Shown here in pieces: positions 8,053 to 17,234 of a DNA stretch of 34,584 bases. Positions within the stretch are counted from its first letter, which is position 1; every line of letters begins with the position of its first letter. The notes beneath the pieces are model-generated. The model made no database searches. It was not told where the DNA came from and was given only the letters and a program-made list of their open reading frames with translations. Made by a program: the position numbers and the translations under genes. Origin of the DNA: Comamonadaceae bacterium (lineage in GTDB: Bacteria > Pseudomonadota > Gammaproteobacteria > Burkholderiales > Burkholderiaceae_C); contig CANBUY010000025.1 of NCBI GenBank assembly GCA_947372745.1, positions 1-34,584 of the forward strand, in the 5' to 3' direction.

Positions 8053-8814
8053 ATGCGCGTCAATCACAAAACCATCATCGTAACTGGCTCTGGCGGCGGC
8101 ATTGGTGAAGGCATCGCCAAGCGGCTCGCCGAAGAAGGTGCGCAAGTTATCGTCAACGACATCAACGCCGCCTTGGGCGAAAAAGTGGTGGCCGAGATTG
8201 TGGCTGCGGGGGGCACCGCCTCTTTCTTTGCGGCTGATGTCACGAAATCGGACGATGTCAAAGCACTGGTCGCCGCCGCTGTGGCGCGCTATGGCAAGCT
8301 GGACGTGATGGTCAACAACGCCGGCTGGACGCACCGCAACCGCCCCGCGCTTGAGGTGAGCGAGGACGAATTTGACAAATGCTACGCCGTCAACGTGAAG
8401 AGCATTTACCTGGCCACGATTCACGCCACGCCCGTGTTTCGGGCCCAAGGCGGCGGCAGTTTTATCAATATCGCCTCCACCGCTGGCGTGCGCCCCCGCC
8501 CTGGCCTGACTTGGTACAACGGCTCCAAGGGGGCGGTCATCACCACCTCCAAGTCCCTGGCGGCAGAGTTGGGGCCTGACAACATTCGCGTGAACTGCAT
8601 CAACCCTGTTTTCAACCCCGACACCGGCTTGGCCGCCGAGTTTGCGGGCGGCCCGCTGACCGAAGAGCGCAAGGACAAGTTCCGCGCCTCCATTCCCTTG
8701 GGCCGCTTCTCTACAGCGCTGGATGTTGCCAACGCCGCGCTCTACCTGGCCAGCGACGAAGCCGCCTTTATCAGCGGTGTTTGCCTGGAAGTTGACGGCG
8801 CGCGCTGCGTTTGA
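8053..8814 (+). CDS. Short-chain dehydrogenase/reductase (FabG-like)
   Basis: 253 residues, the normal length for a classical SDR. TGSGGGIGEGIA near the N-terminus is the nucleotide-binding TGxxxGIG motif, followed by the NNAG motif. The catalytic Ser-Tyr-Lys set is in IASTAGV...WYNGSKGAV. The C-terminal ISGVCLEVDGARCV is the usual end. An acidic residue at the end of strand 2 (VIVNDIN) suggests a preference for NAD(H). The substrate is not predictable; annotation as 3-oxoacyl-ACP reductase would be overcalling. It sits between the aldehyde dehydrogenase and moaA, 27 bp before the latter, so it may be co-transcribed with the molybdenum cofactor genes. Confidence 0.92.
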   Translation: MRVNHKTIIVTGSGGGIGEGIAKRLAEEGAQVIVNDINAALGEKVVAEIVAAGGTASFFAADVTKSDDVKALVAAAVARYGKLDVMVNNAGWTHRNRPALEVSEDEFDKCYAVNVKSIYLATIHATPVFRAQGGGSFINIASTAGVRPRPGLTWYNGSKGAVITTSKSLAAELGPDNIRVNCINPVFNPDTGLAAEFAGGPLTEERKDKFRASIPLGRFSTALDVANAALYLASDEAAFISGVCLEVDGARCV

Positions 8815-8841
8815 CCGGCCTGTTTTTCTCGAATACCCGTC

Positions 8842-10002
8842 ATGACTGAACGCCACACGCCCAGGGTTGTCCCGCTGATTGACCAGCGCACCAGCTCTTT
8901 TCCCCTGCCCCCTGCGGCTTTTTCGGCCCGCACGCAGTTGGGGGCCAACGGCCTGCTCGCTGACACGCGAGGGCGCCCGTTGCGCGACTTGCGTATCAGC
9001 GTGACCGATCGGTGCAACTTTCGCTGCAATTACTGCATGCCCAAGGAAATTTTCGACAAAGACTACCAATATCTGCCGCACAAGGCGCTGCTGTCTTTTG
9101 AAGAAATTACGCGCTTGGCCAAGGTGTTTGTGTCGCACGGGGTGCAAAAAATCCGGCTCACAGGCGGCGAGCCGCTGCTCCGCAAAAACATTGAGTTGCT
9201 GATTGAACAGTTGTCTCAACTGCGCACGATCGAGGGACTGCCGCTTGACTTGACACTCACCACCAACGGCTCGCTCTTGGCCCGCAAAGCCGCCGCGCTC
9301 AAGGCAGCCGGGTTGCAGCGCGTCACCGTCAGCCTCGATGGGCTCGACGATGCGGTGTTCAGAAGCATGAACGACGTGGACTTTCCCGTGGCCGACGTGC
9401 TGGAAGGCATTGAAGCGGCGCAGGCTGCAGGCTTGGGTTCGATCAAAATCAATATGGTGGTGAAGCGCGGCACCAATGAGCAAGAGATTTTGCCCATGGT
9501 TCGCCGTTTCAAGGGCACGGGCGTAGTGCTGCGGTTTATTGAGTACATGGATGTGGGGGCCACCAACGGCTGGCGCATGAACGAGGTGATGCCCTCGGCC
9601 GAAGTGGTGGCGCTCATTCATGCCCAAATGCCCTTGGTTCAGCTCGACCCCTCCAATGTGGGTGAGACCGCCGAGCGCTGGGGCTTTGCCGACGCCACAG
9701 GTCAGCACGACAAAACCCAGGGTGAAATTGGCGTCATCAGCAGCGTCACCCAGGCATTTTGTGGCGACTGCAACCGCGCCCGCCTCTCCACAGAAGGAAA
9801 GCTGTATTTGTGCCTGTTTGCATCCCAAGGCTATGACTTGCGCTCACTCATTCGCGCAGAGGCCACGGATGCTGCCCTGACCTCGGCCATTAGCCACATC
9901 TGGCAAGGCCGCACCGACCGCTATTCTGAACTGCGTAGCGCTCTGGCCCCCGATGCCAGTACGGGCGGACGCCGGGTTGAAATGAGCTATATCGGTGGAT
10001 GA
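8842..10002 (+). CDS. moaA: GTP 3',8-cyclase (molybdenum cofactor step 1)
   Basis: Radical-SAM enzyme that converts GTP to 3',8-cyclo-GTP, the first committed step of molybdopterin synthesis. The N-terminal [4Fe-4S] cluster motif is CNFRCNYC, followed by LTGGEPLL. The C-terminal second cluster is CGDC...C in [19 protein letters not shown]. The protein ends with the GG dipeptide (YIGG) required in MoaA. At 386 residues it is longer than the roughly 330-residue enterobacterial enzyme because of an N-terminal extension of about 50 residues, as often seen in betaproteobacteria. Its stop codon lies 22 bp before the chosen moeA start, and a possible GTG start of moeA overlaps it, so the two are an operon. 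Confidence 0.97.
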   Translation: MTERHTPRVVPLIDQRTSSFPLPPAAFSARTQLGANGLLADTRGRPLRDLRISVTDRCNFRCNYCMPKEIFDKDYQYLPHKALLSFEEITRLAKVFVSHGVQKIRLTGGEPLLRKNIELLIEQLSQLRTIEGLPLDLTLTTNGSLLARKAAALKAAGLQRVTVSLDGLDDAVFRSMNDVDFPVADVLEGIEAAQAAGLGSIKINMVVKRGTNEQEILPMVRRFKGTGVVLRFIEYMDVGATNGWRMNEVMPSAEVVALIHAQMPLVQLDPSNVGETAERWGFADATGQHDKTQGEIGVISSVTQAFCGDCNRARLSTEGKLYLCLFASQGYDLRSLIRAEATDAALTSAISHIWQGRTDRYSELRSALAPDASTGGRRVEMSYIGG

Positions 10003-10024
10003 GATTTTTGAGAACCCCACGCGC

Positions 10025-11365
10025 ATGAAAAGCATTGAGGCCATTGCCGCCGAACTTCAGGGCTACGACCCGCAAGCCTTGAGCGTGCCGATGGTGAATG
10101 CGTTTTTGCAACAACTGGTCGCACCCGTCACACAAACGTCCACCGTTGGCATCTTTGACGCCCTGGGGCGGGTGCTGGCGCAAGACGTTATCTCACCCAT
10201 CAGCGTGCCGCCGCACGACAACTCAGCCATGGACGGCTTCGCCTTCAACGGCGCAGCCCTGGCGGCACAGACGCCGTTGACCTTGAAAGTGGTCGGCACT
10301 GCCTTGGCCGGCAAAGCCTGGACCGGCACCGTGAAGCCTGAGGAGTGCGTCAAAATCATGACGGGCGCCATCATGCCCCAAGGGCTGGACACCGTCGTGC
10401 CGCAAGAGTTTGTCACCCTGAACGGGGATGCCATCACCCTACCGGCCGGTTTACTCAAAGCTGGCGACAACCGCCGCAAATTGGGCGAAGACCTGATGCA
10501 AGGCCTAGCAGCGCTCCGAAAAGGAGAGCTGCTTACGCCCGCTGCCATGGGCTTGCTGGCCAGTTTGGGCATCAGTGAAGTTGTGGTGTTCCGCAAATTG
10601 CGGGTTGCCTATTTTTCAACCGGCGACGAGATTTTGAGCCTGGGCGAAGCGCCCCGCGAAGGCGCAGTGTTTGACAGCAACCGCTACACCGTTTGGGGTC
10701 TGCTGACTCGAATGGGCTGCGAAGTGATCGACATGGGGGTGGTTCGCGATGAGCCTGCTTTGCTGGAGGCCGCTTTTTTGGACGCAGCCTCCAAAGCTGA
10801 CGCCATCATCACCAGCGGTGGCGTGAGTGTGGGTGAGGCCGACTACACCAAAGCCATGATGAAAAAGCTGGGCGATGTGGCGTTTTGGCGCATTGCCATG
10901 CGGCCGGGTCGCCCCATGGCGGTGGGGCGCATTGTTAATGCAAAATCAGACCCCGAAGCCCAAAAGACATGCGTACGCAGCTCACAAAAAGAGAGCAACT
11001 TCTCATCAGACTCGGCTATTTTATTTGGCTTGCCTGGCAACCCAGTGGCTGTCATGGTGACGTTTTTGGCTTTTGTCCGCCCTGCCCTGTTGCAAATGAT
11101 GGGCAGCACGCGTTTGCCGCCGCCCTTGCTGAAGGCTAGAAGCCTGGAGGCCATTCGCAAAAAGCCGGGCCGTACCGAATACCAGCGCGGCACGGTCAGC
11201 ACCGCCCTTGATGGCTCCATGCAGGTTCAAACCACCGGCAACCAAGGCTCGGGGGTTTTAAGTTCTATGGTGCAGGCCAACGGCCTGATCGTGCTGCATC
11301 ACGCCCAAGGCAACGTGGCCTTGGGGGATGAAGTCGATGTCATGGTGTTTGACGGCGTCATTTAG
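10025..11365 (+). CDS. moeA: Molybdopterin molybdenumtransferase MoeA
   Basis: Inserts molybdate into adenylylated molybdopterin. I chose ATG 10025 (MKSIEAIAAELQGYD); a GTG at 9995 in the same frame overlaps the moaA stop and is an alternative. Family motifs include DNSAMDGFAF, STGDEIL, DSNRYTVWG, TSGGVSVGEADYTK, RPGRPMA and FGLPGNPVAVMVTF. Between RPGRPMAVGRI and FGLPGNP, where homologues have a short loop, there are about 27 extra residues (NAKSDPEAQ...SSDSAIL) containing the short dispersed repeat at 10940-10997. The stop codon TAG overlaps the TAA of the convergent RND permease gene by sharing TTAG. Function is firm; the effect of the inserted loop is unknown. Confidence 0.96.
   Translation: MKSIEAIAAELQGYDPQALSVPMVNAFLQQLVAPVTQTSTVGIFDALGRVLAQDVISPISVPPHDNSAMDGFAFNGAALAAQTPLTLKVVGTALAGKAWTGTVKPEECVKIMTGAIMPQGLDTVVPQEFVTLNGDAITLPAGLLKAGDNRRKLGEDLMQGLAALRKGELLTPAAMGLLASLGISEVVVFRKLRVAYFSTGDEILSLGEAPREGAVFDSNRYTVWGLLTRMGCEVIDMGVVRDEPALLEAAFLDAASKADAIITSGGVSVGEADYTKAMMKKLGDVAFWRIAMRPGRPMAVGRIVNAKSDPEAQKTCVRSSQKESNFSSDSAILFGLPGNPVAVMVTFLAFVRPALLQMMGSTRLPPPLLKARSLEAIRKKPGRTEYQRGTVSTALDGSMQVQTTGNQGSGVLSSMVQANGLIVLHHAQGNVALGDEVDVMVFDGVI
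10940..10997 (-). repeat. Dispersed short repeat, in-frame copy in moeA
   Basis: Read on the minus strand, this has GCTCTC...GTGAGC as the head, then AGCTGCGTACGCATG, six bases, and GGGCT. The copy in dnaX reads AGCTGCTTTAGCATG, six bases, GGGCT: 12 of 15 identical with identical spacing. It is inserted opposite to the moeA coding direction and contains no stop in the moeA frame. Confidence 0.65.
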
Positions 11366-14300
11366 TCCGCGTCATCCATTTCTGGTTTGTCGTTGGCGAC
11401 CAGGGTGGCCTCCTTGTTCGGGCCGGGTGCAAATTTGCGGGCCAACAAGGTGTACATGGTGGGCACGACAAAGATGGTGAGCAAGGTGCCCAAGCTCATA
11501 CCGCCCACGATGACCCAGCCTATTTGACGCCGGCTCTCGGCGCCCGCACCTGTGGCCAGAGCCAGCGGCAAGGCCCCCAGCACCATCGCCCCAGTGGTCA
11601 TCATGATGGGGCGCAAACGCTGTGAAGCCGATTTCTTGATGGCCTGCGCTGTCTCCAACCCCTGCTCGCGCAACTGGTTGGCAAACTCCACAATCAAAAT
11701 ACCGTGCTTGGTGATCAGTCCCACCAGCGTGATCAAGCCAATTTGGCTGAACACATTGAGCGTACCGCCTGACCACTTGAGGGCCAGCAGCGCGCCCGCC
11801 ATCGACAAAGGCACGCTAAGCAAGATAACAAAGGGGTCAATAAAACTCTCAAACTGCGCGGCCAGCACCAAAAAGATGAATACCAGCGCCAGCACAAACA
11901 CCAAAGTGAGCGAATCCGCTGATTTGCGGAACTCGCGGCTGGTGCCATTGAGGTCGGTGGCGTAGCCGGGTTTGAGCACTTTCTTGGCCGTTGCATCCAT
12001 AAAAGTCAGCGCTTCGCCCAGCGAATACTCCGCTGACAAATTGGCCGTGATGGTGGCTGAGCGGCGCTGGCCGAAATGGTTGAGCTCGCGGGGCACCACG
12101 ACCTCGCGAATCTTGACAAGTGTAGAGAGCGGAATCATGGCATCGGATTTGCCGCGCACAAAAATCTTCTCAATATCGTCAGGCGTTTCCCGCCCCGTTG
12201 GGCTGGTCTGAACAATCACGTCATATTGCTCGCCTTCACGCTTGTAGCGGGTCACTTTACGCCCCCCCAGCATGGTTTCCACGGCACGGGCAATCACATC
12301 AACCCCCACGCCCATGTCGGCGGCCCGCTCACGGTCAACTTCGAGTTTGATCTCGGGCTTGTTCAAGCGAAGATCGGTATCCACCTGGACAAAGCCGGGG
12401 TTTTTGGCCAGCTCGTCGGTAAAGCTTTTGAGCGCTGTCGACAAGTTCTGGTAGCTGTCTGAGGTGATGATCACGAAATTGATCGGGCGCTCTCGAAAAC
12501 CCTGACCCAAGGAGGGCGGCGTAATGGGGAAAGCCGTGACGCCAGACAGACTGGAGACACGCGGTGTCATTTCCTGGGCCATGGCCAGCGTGGTGCGGGT
12601 GCGCTCCTCCCAGGGGGTGGCTCGCAGGAAAATATTGCCTTGCGACACCGTGGGACTGCCAATGGTAGAGAACACCTTGTCAAACTCAGGGTAAGCCTGA
12701 CCAATTTTTTCAATGGTCTGCGCATAGCGGTTGGTGTAATCCAGCGTCGCACCGTCGGGGGCGTTCACCTGAACCAGCACCACGCCACGGTCTTCCATGG
12801 GCGCGAGTTCGCGCTTGATATCCCCCAAAACAGACCAAGTCACCACACCGCTGCCGACCATGACCAAGAGCACAATCCAGCGGTTCTTGAGCGTCCAGCC
12901 CAGTACCTGTTCATAGCCGCGCGTGATCGCTTGCAGGACACGCTCCATGCCACGGTCAAACCAGGAAGGCTTGGGGTTATGCCTCAAAAGCACAGCTGAC
13001 ATCATGGGTGAGAGCGTCAAGGCCACCAAGCCTGACACCACCACAGCACCCGCCAGGGCCAAGGCAAACTCGGTAAAAAGTCGCCCGGTGCGTCCTGGCG
13101 CAAAAGCCAGGGGGGCGTAGACCGCCACCAAGGTCATGGTCATCGCCACAATGGCAAACCCAACCTCGCGCGCCCCTTTGATCGCTGCCTGAAAGGGGGC
13201 CATGCCCTCCTCAATGTGCCGGTAAATATTCTCCAGCATCACAATGGCGTCATCCACCACCAGGCCAATAGCCAGTACCAGCGCCAGAAGCGTCAGGGTG
13301 TTGATGCTAAAACCGGCCAGCGCCATCAGGGCGAAAGAACCGATCAAGGCCACAGGAATGGTGACGAGCGGGATGAGCGAGGCTCTGAAGGTCCGCAAGA
13401 ACACAAAGATCACCAAGGCGACCAGCACCGAGGCTTCCACAATCGTCTGAAACACGCCTTTGATGGAGCGATCAATGAACAAGGAGTTGTCATTGGCCAC
13501 ATCGAGCTGGACGCCTGGGGGCAAATCGCGCTGCAACTTGACCATCAGTTGGCGAACACCGGCTGATAAATCCAGAGGGTTGGCCGTGGCCTGGCGAATC
13601 ACGCCCACGCCCACCGCATCGCGGCCATTCAAGCGCACGCTGGAACGCTCGTCCACAGGTCCTTGCTGGACGCGGGCCACATCCGCAATTCGCACGGGCA
13701 AGCCATTGACGGTACGGATGACGACTTGGGCAAACTCCTGAGGACGTTGCAAATCGGTCGCAGCGGTCACATTGAATTCACGCAATTTGCTTTCAATCCT
13801 GCCTGCAGGCACCTCTAGATTGGAGCGAATCAAGGCAGCTTCCACATCCTGAATCGTCAGCTTGAAGGCAGCCAATTTGTCCGTATCCACCCAAATACGC
13901 ATGGAAAACTTGCGCTCCCCGTAAATAGCCACATCGGCGGCACCTGGGGCGGTTTGCAACACAGGCTTGACCAGCGTGTTGGCCATTTCCGATAGTTGCA
14001 AGGCGTTGTGCGTGTCGGAACTCAGGGTCAGAAAAATAACAGGAAACGAGTCAGCTTCCACTTTGGCAATGACCGGTTCGTCAATGCCTTGAGGCAGACG
14101 CTGGCGCACACGGGTGACTTTGTCGCGTACGTCCGCGGCGGCGGAGTCGGCGTCACGGGTCAAGGCAAATCGGACCGATATCTGACTGCGCTCCTGGCGG
14201 CTGGTGGAGGTGATCACATCGACCCCCTCAATGCCGGCCAGTGAGTCTTCCAGCACTTTGGTCACTTGCCCTTCAATGACCTCGCTGGAGGCGCCAGTGA

Positions 14301-14451
14301 AGACGGTGGTGACCGACACCACGGGCTCGTCAATCTTGGGGTACTCGCGTACCGAGAGGCGGTTGTATGACACCGCGCCGATGAGCACAATCAACAGCGA
14401 GAGAACCGTCGCAAATACCGGGCGACGAATTGAGGTTTCAGCCAATTGCAT
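11362..14451 (-). CDS. RND multidrug efflux permease (HAE1 family)
   Basis: Inner-membrane proton/drug antiporter of 1029 residues, the usual length for AcrB/MexB-like pumps. The N-terminus SIRRPVFATVLSLLIVLIG is typical, and the protein shows two repeats of one TM helix, a large periplasmic loop and five further helices. TM4 carries the Asp-Asp proton relay in LVVDDAIVMLENIYRH, and the second half has the parallel GLITKHGILIVEFANQLREQG. It lies 18 bp downstream of its adaptor gene and is surely co-transcribed with it. No outer-membrane channel gene is adjacent, so the pump must borrow a TolC-like protein encoded elsewhere. The substrate range is unknown. The 3' end overlaps the convergent moeA stop codon. 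Confidence 0.95.
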   Translation of the reverse strand: MQLAETSIRRPVFATVLSLLIVLIGAVSYNRLSVREYPKIDEPVVSVTTVFTGASSEVIEGQVTKVLEDSLAGIEGVDVITSTSRQERSQISVRFALTRDADSAAADVRDKVTRVRQRLPQGIDEPVIAKVEADSFPVIFLTLSSDTHNALQLSEMANTLVKPVLQTAPGAADVAIYGERKFSMRIWVDTDKLAAFKLTIQDVEAALIRSNLEVPAGRIESKLREFNVTAATDLQRPQEFAQVVIRTVNGLPVRIADVARVQQGPVDERSSVRLNGRDAVGVGVIRQATANPLDLSAGVRQLMVKLQRDLPPGVQLDVANDNSLFIDRSIKGVFQTIVEASVLVALVIFVFLRTFRASLIPLVTIPVALIGSFALMALAGFSINTLTLLALVLAIGLVVDDAIVMLENIYRHIEEGMAPFQAAIKGAREVGFAIVAMTMTLVAVYAPLAFAPGRTGRLFTEFALALAGAVVVSGLVALTLSPMMSAVLLRHNPKPSWFDRGMERVLQAITRGYEQVLGWTLKNRWIVLLVMVGSGVVTWSVLGDIKRELAPMEDRGVVLVQVNAPDGATLDYTNRYAQTIEKIGQAYPEFDKVFSTIGSPTVSQGNIFLRATPWEERTRTTLAMAQEMTPRVSSLSGVTAFPITPPSLGQGFRERPINFVIITSDSYQNLSTALKSFTDELAKNPGFVQVDTDLRLNKPEIKLEVDRERAADMGVGVDVIARAVETMLGGRKVTRYKREGEQYDVIVQTSPTGRETPDDIEKIFVRGKSDAMIPLSTLVKIREVVVPRELNHFGQRRSATITANLSAEYSLGEALTFMDATAKKVLKPGYATDLNGTSREFRKSADSLTLVFVLALVFIFLVLAAQFESFIDPFVILLSVPLSMAGALLALKWSGGTLNVFSQIGLITLVGLITKHGILIVEFANQLREQGLETAQAIKKSASQRLRPIMMTTGAMVLGALPLALATGAGAESRRQIGWVIVGGMSLGTLLTIFVVPTMYTLLARKFAPGPNKEATLVANDKPEMDDAD

Positions 14452-14469
14452 GATGGATTCCTGAGAGGG

Positions 14470-15828
14470 TCAACGGCTGGCAGCTAGTGCAGGCGCTGAC
14501 GCCCCAGAGGCAGGAGCTAAAGGCCCCTGCGCAGGACGACCCACCTCAACAATGCGAAGTGGTGAGCCATCGCGCTGCAAACGCTGCTGACCAGCCACTA
14601 CCACGGTTTGCCCTTGGGTCAAACCTTCGAGAATTTCCACTTTGCCCTGGCGCCGAACACCCAACTTGACCTCCTGGCGCAAGGAGACAAACTTGGTGTC
14701 AGCCGGAAGGTTGACTGCAGCGGACGCTGGCAGTTCCGACGGTGCCACCACTTTGATAACAAACTGCCGGCCCCCTTGGGGCACGATGGCCTCTTCAGGC
14801 ACTACCACCGCCGCATCGTTGACGCCGAAAACAGTATTGACCCGGGCAAACATACCAGGGCGCAAGGGGTTTGATCCGACACCTGGACGACCAGCGCCGG
14901 CTGCGCTGGCTGATTTATCCTTGGCCGCTACAGGAATTGGCGCTGACTTATTGCTTGCGCCGGCCGCTGAAGGTTTGCCTTTTTGTGCCACTTCGCCCAT
15001 CGAGTTAGGCAATAGGGCACGTACCCCAATGGAGCGACCATTGACGTCCAATAAAGGATCAAGTGCTTCAATTTTGGCTTTGAAAGCCCGGCCTGGGAAG
15101 GCGTCCAACACCAATTCCACGGATTGATTGAGTTTAAGTTTGCCCTGAAAGCGCTCAGGCAAACGGAAATCAACAAACATGCTGCTGATGTCTTCAATGT
15201 TGACCAAGTCGGCGCCGTCTTTGACGTAGTCGCCGATGTTGACACTGCGAATACCAACGGTGCCGTTAAAGGGCGCGAGGATCGCCATGCGCGACAGTCG
15301 CGCATTGGCCAAGGCCAATTGAGCCTCTGCCACTTGCAAACTGGCCCCACTCTCTTCGAGCACCCTTTGGGCGACAAAGTTTTGAGCGACCAACTCCTTA
15401 TTGCGCTGGTGGTTGGCTTTGGCGATAGAAACCTGGGCCATCGCCTGGCTTACTTCGGCCTGTTGAAGCGTATCGTCAAGCTGCACCAGAACCTGACCTT
15501 TGCGAACCTGTGAACCATCGATAAAACCCATCGACTTAACGCGTCCGGCCACCTCAGGGCGCATCATCACGCTCTGACTTGACCGCAAGCTGCCTACAGA
15601 CTGGGCATCATCCCTCAAAGGCATCACTTCGGCTTGGGCCACCTCTACGCCCGCTGGGCGAGGGGTGGCCGCATTAGATGCACTGGCGGGACTTGCAGGG
15701 TTTGCGGCAGGGGACGCCGAACCAATTTCTTGTGCCAATTTGGGTTTTGACTGAAACCACCAAGCCGCACCTGAGGCCGCAGCAATGCCCACGACCGCCA
15801 CAAGTGGATAAATTAATTTTTTTGCCAT
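14470..15828 (-). CDS. RND efflux periplasmic adaptor (membrane fusion protein)
   Basis: Links the inner-membrane RND permease to an outer-membrane channel. I chose ATG 15828 (MAKKLIYPLVAVVGIAAASG); a TTG six codons upstream is less likely. The N-terminal helix is a signal anchor, followed by an Ala/Pro/Ser-rich linker. Adaptor features are RPEVAGRVKSMGFIDGSQVRKGQVLVQLD (lipoyl half), a coiled-coil hairpin with KANHQRNKELV, and LAPFNGTVGIRSVNIGDYV. Before the conserved RPGMFARV strand there is a low-complexity insert of about 45 residues rich in Ala, Ser, Gly and Lys, which is unusual for the family. It is the first gene of a two-gene operon with the permease. Confidence 0.93.
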   Translation of the reverse strand: MAKKLIYPLVAVVGIAAASGAAWWFQSKPKLAQEIGSASPAANPASPASASNAATPRPAGVEVAQAEVMPLRDDAQSVGSLRSSQSVMMRPEVAGRVKSMGFIDGSQVRKGQVLVQLDDTLQQAEVSQAMAQVSIAKANHQRNKELVAQNFVAQRVLEESGASLQVAEAQLALANARLSRMAILAPFNGTVGIRSVNIGDYVKDGADLVNIEDISSMFVDFRLPERFQGKLKLNQSVELVLDAFPGRAFKAKIEALDPLLDVNGRSIGVRALLPNSMGEVAQKGKPSAAGASNKSAPIPVAAKDKSASAAGAGRPGVGSNPLRPGMFARVNTVFGVNDAAVVVPEEAIVPQGGRQFVIKVVAPSELPASAAVNLPADTKFVSLRQEVKLGVRRQGKVEILEGLTQGQTVVVAGQQRLQRDGSPLRIVEVGRPAQGPLAPASGASAPALAASR

Positions 15829-15898
15829 AAGTCTGATTTGTCTCAACGTTTGGTTTGCTCAGCACTGTAAGTGTCCGAGCGTTTTCTCAATTTTTTCA

Positions 15899-15907
15899 AA
15901 TATAGCA
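15899..15907 (-). promoter_or_regulatory. Possible extended -10 promoter for the RND operon
   Basis: The minus strand reads TGCTATATT, a TGn extension plus a TATATT hexamer, about 70 bp upstream of the adaptor ATG. An extended -10 can work with a poor -35. No clear -35 is seen at the right spacing, so this is tentative. Confidence 0.3.
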
Positions 15908-15979
15908 GGTGAAGCGCAAGCAACCGTACGTAATGCCCCTTAGCAGAGACCGACCCGCATTAACTTTGCAAACCTTTAC

Positions 15980-15997
15980 AGCCACGAATTCGTGGCT
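15980..15997. repeat. Perfect 18-bp palindrome at the end of rnhA
   Basis: AGCCACGAATTCGTGGCT is its own reverse complement, and its last base is the first base of the rnhA stop triplet on the opposite strand. As RNA it would fold into a hairpin after rnhA but lacks a T-tract. It could be a processing or weak termination signal, or a protein-binding operator for the RND operon behind it. Confidence 0.5.
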
Positions 15998-16446
15998 CAG
16001 CGTTGCTTCAAAACCAGCTCAACACCGCGGTTGGCGAGCATGTCAGCGTGCTCATTGCCAGGGTCGCCGTTGTGGCCACGAACCCAGCGCCAGTCAATTT
16101 TGTGGCCCGAGGTGGTGACCAATTCGTCCATGCGCTGCCACAAGTCCACATTTTTCACCGGCTGCTTGGCTGCTGTTTTCCAGCCCCGTGATTTCCACCC
16201 GGCAATCCACTCGGTGATGCCTTTAAGCACATATTGACTGTCCACATGCAGAGTCACATGGCAGGGGCGTTTTAAAGCGGTTAGCGCCTCAATCACGGCC
16301 AACATTTCCATGCGGTTATTGGTGGTGTTGAGCTCGCCACCAAACAATTCCTTTTGCGAGTCTGACGACTTGAGCAGTGCACCCCAGCCACCTGGGCCAG
16401 GGTTGCCCTTGCAGGCGCCATCCGTGTAAATAGTTATCGCATTCAA
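15997..16446 (-). CDS. rnhA: Ribonuclease HI
   Basis: Degrades the RNA strand of RNA-DNA hybrids in the cytoplasm. The 149-residue length is standard for bacterial RNase HI. The four acidic catalytic residues are visible: Asp in [11 protein letters not shown], Glu in [12 protein letters not shown], Asp in HVDSQYV and Asp in GNEHADMLA. The start ATG at 16446 overlaps the stop of the upstream methyltransferase gene by four bases, so the two are translationally coupled. The arrangement methyltransferase-rnhA next to divergent gloB is a conserved neighbourhood that also occurs in Escherichia coli (gloB, yafS, rnhA). Confidence 0.96.
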   Translation of the reverse strand: MNAITIYTDGACKGNPGPGGWGALLKSSDSQKELFGGELNTTNNRMEMLAVIEALTALKRPCHVTLHVDSQYVLKGITEWIAGWKSRGWKTAAKQPVKNVDLWQRMDELVTTSGHKIDWRWVRGHNGDPGNEHADMLANRGVELVLKQR

Positions 16447-17234
16447 TCCAAATTCCTCTTATTTATATCAAATTCATTGCTATATCTTACTGGCCGTGCT
16501 CGACCAGCTACAGAAACAGGAGCAGATACCAAGGGTCTGACCGCCTTCCAACCGGGGCTCAACAGGGTCATTCCACGCACGCGTTTGACCGCCACCAAAA
16601 AATACACGGCACCAAAAATCGGCCACCAACGCGATCCCAAATCCTCCAGGGAAGCCAAGCGCTTGAACCATTTTTCATTTTGAAGCGCAGGGCGGTAACA
16701 GCCAAATCGCACCACCTCCACTTCAAAACCCAAAAGACGAAGCCAGTCACGCAGACGCCAATAGCCAATAAATTGATGGGCAGATGGCAAAAACTCCTGC
16801 CCCACACCCCACCGGTGCAAGAGACGCGCACGGCGCATTCTCAACGCCCACAAACTGGTCGGATTCAAACCGCAAATGACCATCCGCCCCTCAGGCACCA
16901 GCACCCGTTCAACCTCGCGAAGGGCCGTGTGCGGATCAGCGGTGAGCTCCAGGGAATGAGGCATAACCACCAAATCCAGACTTTGAGCAGAAAAAGGCAG
17001 GGCTGAATAATCGCTTACAAAATGTGGGTTTGAAGCAGGGGTATTGCTTGCCAACCAGCGGTGCTGCATACGGTTGGCCGCCAGGCCATCCAGCTCTGGC
17101 AAACCCAATTGCAGGGCGTGAAATCCAAAAATATCGGCCACAGCAAGGTCCATCTGCTCACGCTCCCACGACAGGAGGTAGCGACCGGGCGGCGTTTGCA
17201 GCCAAGCCTGCAAATCTATAATTGGTTCACTCAT
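16443..17234 (-). CDS. SAM-dependent methyltransferase-like protein (YafS-like)
   Basis: 263 residues with a class I methyltransferase core of the Methyltransf_11 type: [27 protein letters not shown] followed by [20 protein letters not shown]. The usual glycine-rich SAM motif I is degenerate at the N-terminus, so SAM binding is likely but not certain. The substrate is unknown. Context is conserved: between gloB and rnhA, like yafS in E. coli. The ATG at 17234 shares a CATG with the gloB ATG at 17233, so the two divergent start codons overlap by two bases and neither gene can have its own separate leader region. A basic C-terminal tail ([15 protein letters not shown]) ends in the rnhA start overlap. 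Confidence 0.85.
   Translation of the reverse strand: MSEPIIDLQAWLQTPPGRYLLSWEREQMDLAVADIFGFHALQLGLPELDGLAANRMQHRWLASNTPASNPHFVSDYSALPFSAQSLDLVVMPHSLELTADPHTALREVERVLVPEGRMVICGLNPTSLWALRMRRARLLHRWGVGQEFLPSAHQFIGYWRLRDWLRLLGFEVEVVRFGCYRPALQNEKWFKRLASLEDLGSRWWPIFGAVYFLVAVKRVRGMTLLSPGWKAVRPLVSAPVSVAGRARPVRYSNEFDINKRNLD
17217..17222 (+). promoter_or_regulatory. Consensus -10 element for gloB, implying a leaderless mRNA
   Basis: TATAAT ends ten bases before the gloB ATG (17233). A start 6-8 bases downstream would leave about 3-5 bases of leader. A weak TTTGCA lies 16 bp upstream as a possible -35 (17195-17200). No Shine-Dalgarno precedes the ATG. Confidence 0.45.

Noticed and set aside
8038-9828. 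596-codon open frame on the minus strand
   Set aside because: It lies opposite the SDR and moaA, whose motifs are unmistakable. Its translation is biased in composition with many His/Gly/Gln, as expected for an antisense shadow in GC-rich DNA.
14905-14990. Adaptor insert as another copy of the repeat
   Set aside because: Only TTGC/TGCGC resemblance; low-complexity coding sequence explains it.
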